From positions 1 to 64,000 of the forward strand of contig JAPYMA010001442.1 in assembly GCA_035041965.1 (NCBI GenBank): a stretch of 64,000 nucleotides of DNA, written 5' to 3'. The position numbers and the translations under genes were made by a program. This DNA is from Anisakis pegreffii (Eukaryota; Nematoda; Chromadorea; Rhabditida; Anisakidae). The first letter of the stretch is position 1, and every line of letters starts with the position of its first letter. Shown here piece after piece: positions 59,875 through 64,000 of the stretch. Under the pieces are notes generated by a model. That model searched no databases and was not told where the DNA came from. It saw nothing but the letters and a program-made list of their open reading frames with translations.

Positions 59875-60294
59875 CTAATCAGTTTCACGAAACTTTGTGT
59901 GGAGTTTATTCGATTGATCATCATTAAATGATGACGTCAACGCGTCAGTAAAACAAAACCAAGAAATTATATGCATAATAACGATTGCTTGGAATGAAAA
60001 GAGAAGATTGACGAGAATGAATAATTTCGCTGGAAAGGATACTGGTGACGGTAACGTCCATAATCGGATGAAATATACACTTTCATTCATGCTCAGCCAA
60101 TGTCTACTTTTTGGTTGATTCGATTTTGCGTTGATTACAGCAGATCTTTCCGCGTTAGATGAGTGCGAATACTCTTCAATCTGGCCATCTATGTATCCCC
60201 TAGAGTAAGTCGATTCCATGATATGGTGAAAACAATTCTTAATTGTTGTTGAGTTGGACAATACCGCTCTCATCCTATCCGCTAAACTAAGCAT
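59875..60294 (-). CDS. Open frame of 139 codons with a hydrophobic segment
   Basis: An uninterrupted frame starts MLSLADRMRAVL and contains one strongly hydrophobic stretch (LFILVNLLFSFQAIVIMHII) near residue 100. It could be a single-exon small membrane protein. No homology is recognised and the plus strand is also partly open here, so chance is possible. Confidence 0.2.
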   Translation of the reverse strand: MLSLADRMRAVLSNSTTIKNCFHHIMESTYSRGYIDGQIEEYSHSSNAERSAVINAKSNQPKSRHWLSMNESVYFIRLWTLPSPVSFPAKLFILVNLLFSFQAIVIMHIISWFCFTDALTSSFNDDQSNKLHTKFRETD

Positions 60295-61958
60295 TCACAA
60301 TCGATGCAAAATCCCTGTTCGTATGGAATTTCAATTGTTTGAAGGAAACGTTAGTAACTGAAACTGAACAACTGAGTGTGTCTCGTTAGCTTAACGATGA
60401 TTGATGTATTGTTTTGTGAGGTACATTCCGTAGATGACGTGTTTTTTTTGAGTGAACACGAAGAAATCACATCAATTTTGAAGTTAATCCACTTCAGTGG
60501 ATCAGTTCCGAATGCCAAATCAATATATGTATCAGTTATCCTTTTCACCATTGAACAACCAGCAACAACGATACGCACAAGCACTTATGTTTTAGCTAAT
60601 CCAACGTCCAGTTATAAATTAGATCTCATCGTCGAATAATCTCTGGATTATGTATTTCTGTCACAAACATATTCCAAATTCTCATGGATTTTCCCTTCTT
60701 TGCTTTTCTTTTGTTGTCAGTTTTGCTTTTTCGATCACCATCATTCCGCAACCTTTTTCTCTACTGTGATGTCAGTCATTTGGCTTCTAGAGATTTCCTT
60801 TCAGAAAAATATTCCATTCATGTTGTTGAATTCCAAGGTAATCGTTGCTTACTTGTATGCTTGCTTACTTTTGTTTGATTACGGCACTTTGCTTAAAGAA
60901 TGCAAATGGCTTAGCACAAGCCATTCACGATTCCGTTTTTACATCCGTTTCTACTGAATATTTCCATCAATATCGCTCGTTACCTTCACCATACCAGTCT
61001 CCATAAGATTCCTCCATCAGTCAAATATTGTACTAATAATTTCTCTAGATTTCGAAGATTCGTAGGTGCATCACTTAATTGAATCCATTCTTTAATATCT
61101 TCAACTTTCTCTGAACTTACTCAGACAAAATTGCGATAATCATTGAACTGTGTGACGAGCAACGAGGCGGATGATTGATAATGACGATAAAGTATTGAAA
61201 TTGATAGGAATGAGTAGATGTAAGCATGACGTTTTATGTCATCAACTCGTGACATGTATGCATTCATCACGGATGATTACAGCCTCGAGGGCTTCTGAAA
61301 CCTTTATGACGTCAGAAGTAATTTGAATCAACTCGAATGAATCTGGTAAAAAGTGGGATGAGACATATTAAGTGTCAGTTGATTGCAGTATCACCATCTC
61401 AACGAAGTGCTTCTAACGTTTATTCTGACGTTGCAGTTCGTTCGTGCGTTCAGTAGCTTCTCTCTCCGAAACTCATTCAATTATCGACACTATTCTACGC
61501 TTTTCGCCTGTGAGGCCATCATATAGCAAGAATTGTAATAATGCAAATGTATTTTTTGTTGAATAGACGATTTCGTAGCAGTTATCCATTGATAATTAGA
61601 TTTACAAATCTAGCTGGATGATTTTCGAAAAATGGACGAAATATAAACGAGATTATCGTTCACAATATGGCAACATCAGCTTTTAGAATGGGTTGCATTT
61701 GCACATGACGAATACGAGCTGTTCGAGGATAGAATGTTCAAAGATTAACTTATTCGTGAAATTCGAGCGAAAACAAATTGAAAACTTCTAACTGGAACAC
61801 AATATTGCCGAGTTATATCATATTACTTGCTTCTCAGAAATTCTCCCCACTTCCAAGTGCTTTTCAATTGTTTTTAACTGATTGTTCGACTCTCTTGTTC
61901 AAGGAATATGTCATAACGTTGTAATTATTGTTGCTGAATAGAAGATATTGCTGATAGT

Positions 61959-62801
61959 ATGAATTCATTGGGACGCTGGAAGAATGTCGGAGAGGAGGAA
62001 TTAAGGAAGAAGTTGTTTTGCGAGACTGTAAGGAGAAGGGAAAAGAAAAGTGTGGAATCGATGATGAGAGGAGAAGGGAGACGACAAGCATATGATCGAC
62101 CTGGTGATGGTTTTGATGACGGACGAAGGGGAATATATCAACGAAAAACTGCTGATTCGACGACGACTGTAAAAAATTGCTGATGGAGCAAAAGTGAAAT
62201 GGACTTAATTATTTTGAGGGTTTATATAGTGGATTTTGTTTATGACAAGGAAGGCAGTTTCTCATAATGAAAAGAAAGTGAAAGAATTGTAAGACAACTC
62301 AATGTATTGCGATTGTAAATAATTAGGATTTTGCACATTTTTGGTGTATAAATCTCAATCAGTGACAATATATAACAATATAAACAATGGGAATATTGTG
62401 TTTCTTGATCGCAACAGAAGTCGTTTGCTCATGCCATCGTATCACTTGAAAATGTGTTCAAATTATCTTCGAATTCGATAATTGCAGACAAAGCATTTCG
62501 CAGCACCGATTATAATCGTGATTCGTAATTGATGGTTAGGTGTTGCTTCAAGGAGTACTCCTATGAATGAAACGTCGTTATTGCACAAGAAGACAATTTC
62601 AGGGTAATAATACGACGAGTTGTGATATTCAATGTTTGATCGAAGAGATCTGTAAGAATCGAATATCAGCAGCGATCGAAGAGAGAGACGATCTGTGGCG
62701 ACGTCACGAAAAAGCGCAGATAGCATTCTTACAGAAAGAAAACGCTTCGATGCTTACTGGATTACATACGGAAATTGAACGCCTTCATCATGAGCTCAGA
62801 G
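61959..62801 (+). CDS. CCDC92-domain coiled-coil protein, 5' part
   Basis: Exon 61959-62168 starts MNSLGRWKNVGEEELRKKL, is highly charged, and ends with a GTAAAA donor at phase 0. Exon 62603-62801, behind TTTCAG, reads CLIEEICKNRISAAIEERD and then IAFLQKENASMLTGLHTEIE, closing with RLHHELR and a GTAAGT donor. The FLQ-E-ASxLxGLHxEIxRL pattern is the conserved core of the CCDC92/CCDC74 family (family knowledge). Those proteins sit at centrioles or cilia. The gene must continue to the right, but I could not place further exons with confidence before 64000. Whether 61959 is truly the first exon is uncertain; the second exon is the firm part. Confidence 0.6.
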
Positions 62802-64000
62802 GTAAGTATGTCCTTATCTTCACATGGATTGCTTATATGCAATTTATCGGGTAGTTTTGTTGAACATCATCACTCAATTGATTGCAGCAAGTGAAAGATC
62901 ACAAAAATAAATCTGTTCAGATTTTCGTGTAAGCAGTTGCCTAAGAATGTCAATTGCAAAACACGATCATCGCTAATGAGCCAATTTTTCAGTCACTGTT
63001 AACTTCCCCATCTTATCCACAGTCTCTCTAAGCAACCAATATCATCGATCAACTTTCAAAAAACATTCAATGATAATTCAGAAATTAGCTGTTTCCTAAA
63101 GGTGTTGTTCGCAGAATTTCGCCACTCAGACTAGTGGGATGCTCATTTTTTGCTCTCTTGACGCTTTCTTTGCTCTTCGACAGAAATATAATTGGGAGTT
63201 GGTTGATTACAATTCTGAGATAAACATCATCGTTATCAACGAAACACATCAGAAATGTGACAGATCGAAAGACTCTGGTAATTAACATGCCTACCAGACT
63301 GATGAACATGCTGATTCAGCGTATGGCCAGAGCAATCGTTCGGTTCACTCTCGAACTCTTGAAACGTATGCACAACTCGTTTCTCAGTAAATTGGGATGT
63401 TTTCAGTGATATCTTTCTGCGTATAACCTCACAAGGTTCTATCAAAAATGAAGAGTTCGTTCGCACTCAACAAAAATCCATTATCTGCTCTATACTTCTT
63501 TACTTGGCGTGAGTGTGAAAGCATGAGAGCTTAGCGAATATAGGTTTTCATATGAATATACACGTATCCATCCGTATCCTCAACTCACATATCAATACCC
63601 TATTGATTTGCCTATTCTGTGCAAATTTTCTAGAAATAGAGAGTAGTTTTGGAGAGTTCAGATGCTAAATATGTTTGATAGAAGTAATATTGAATCGTTC
63701 TTTGTGAGGAGAAAGTATGAATAAATTATTCAGACTGCATTTTCCAATCATGCCAAGATGTTAGTTCCAGCATTATCTTCATTGCTAGGCAACCGTGCTT
63801 CTTGCTTATATTTGTTATGAAATTTCCGTTTATGAAAATCAGTGAAGCCGTTCATAATCATTCGTTACGAATAAGACATTGGTTACATTGGTTCGGAGAT
63901 AAGTTACTCACAATTAGACTTGCTTTAACAGGTGGTCGCTATGCCTCCGAAATTTTGATACTTGATCGACGTTCGATATTTTCATCGCTTTCTCTCATTA
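62802..64000. other. Unresolved right edge, likely intron of CCDC92-like gene
   Basis: After the GTAAGT donor at 62802 no exon could be joined with confidence. A TTAACAG acceptor at 63931 precedes an open stretch and may begin a later exon. Nothing else is recognised. Confidence 0.35.

Noticed and set aside
1..64000. CRISPR arrays, insertion sequences, prophage, rRNA
   Set aside because: None was seen, and the window is eukaryotic.

Overview
This is a window of nuclear DNA from a nematode. The genes are split into many short exons with AT-rich introns and acceptors of the TTTTCAG type. Several predicted start codons sit directly behind such an acceptor, as expected for spliced-leader trans-splicing. 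The gene content fits: a fast-evolving armadillo/beta-catenin-like protein, a VWA plus C-type-lectin secreted protein, and a PPEF/rdgC-type phosphatase. I cannot name the species. Nothing bacterial or viral was seen. I built the gene models by hand from reading frame, GT/AG sites and phase continuity. CDS coordinates are the outer limits of the coding exons, and introns are included in the span.

Left part (0-32 kb) holds conserved housekeeping genes. From left to right: a beta-catenin-like armadillo protein (+, 0.5-5.4 kb); a gene-free stretch; WDR24, a GATOR2 subunit (-, 8.1-13.6 kb); the MRE11 nuclease (-, 14.6-18.8 kb); the LUC7L3-type U1 snRNP factor with an RS tail (-, 19.8-23.4 kb). Divergent from LUC7L3 and on the + strand lie LYRM1 (24.0-24.6 kb) and the eEF2-lysine methyltransferase EEF2KMT (24.9-26.9 kb), then a degenerate centrin (28.0-29.3 kb). 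A small unrecognised five-exon gene follows (-, 30.1-31.9 kb).

Middle (32-41 kb): a ten-exon secreted VWA + C-type lectin gene is followed by a partial duplicate of its own 3' end. The two copies flank about 3 kb of satellite-like DNA, whose core is a 404-bp higher-order unit repeated about 5.7 times.

Right part (41-64 kb): one long gene for a calcium-regulated Ser/Thr phosphatase (PPEF/rdgC, pef-1 type) runs from 41.5 to 53.8 kb. Its first intron is about 7.5 kb and carries at least one unrecognised gene on the opposite strand (45.3-47.7 kb), possibly a second (44.8 kb). The last 10 kb hold short repeats, candidate exons I could not join, and at 62 kb the start of a CCDC92-domain coiled-coil gene.

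The genes do not form a pathway. Points worth a second look are two GC-AG introns, a possible 29-nt intron, a 13-nt terminal exon, the antisense nested gene, the satellite/lectin duplication, two strong hairpins in introns, and three in-phase donors behind the acylation exon of the phosphatase.
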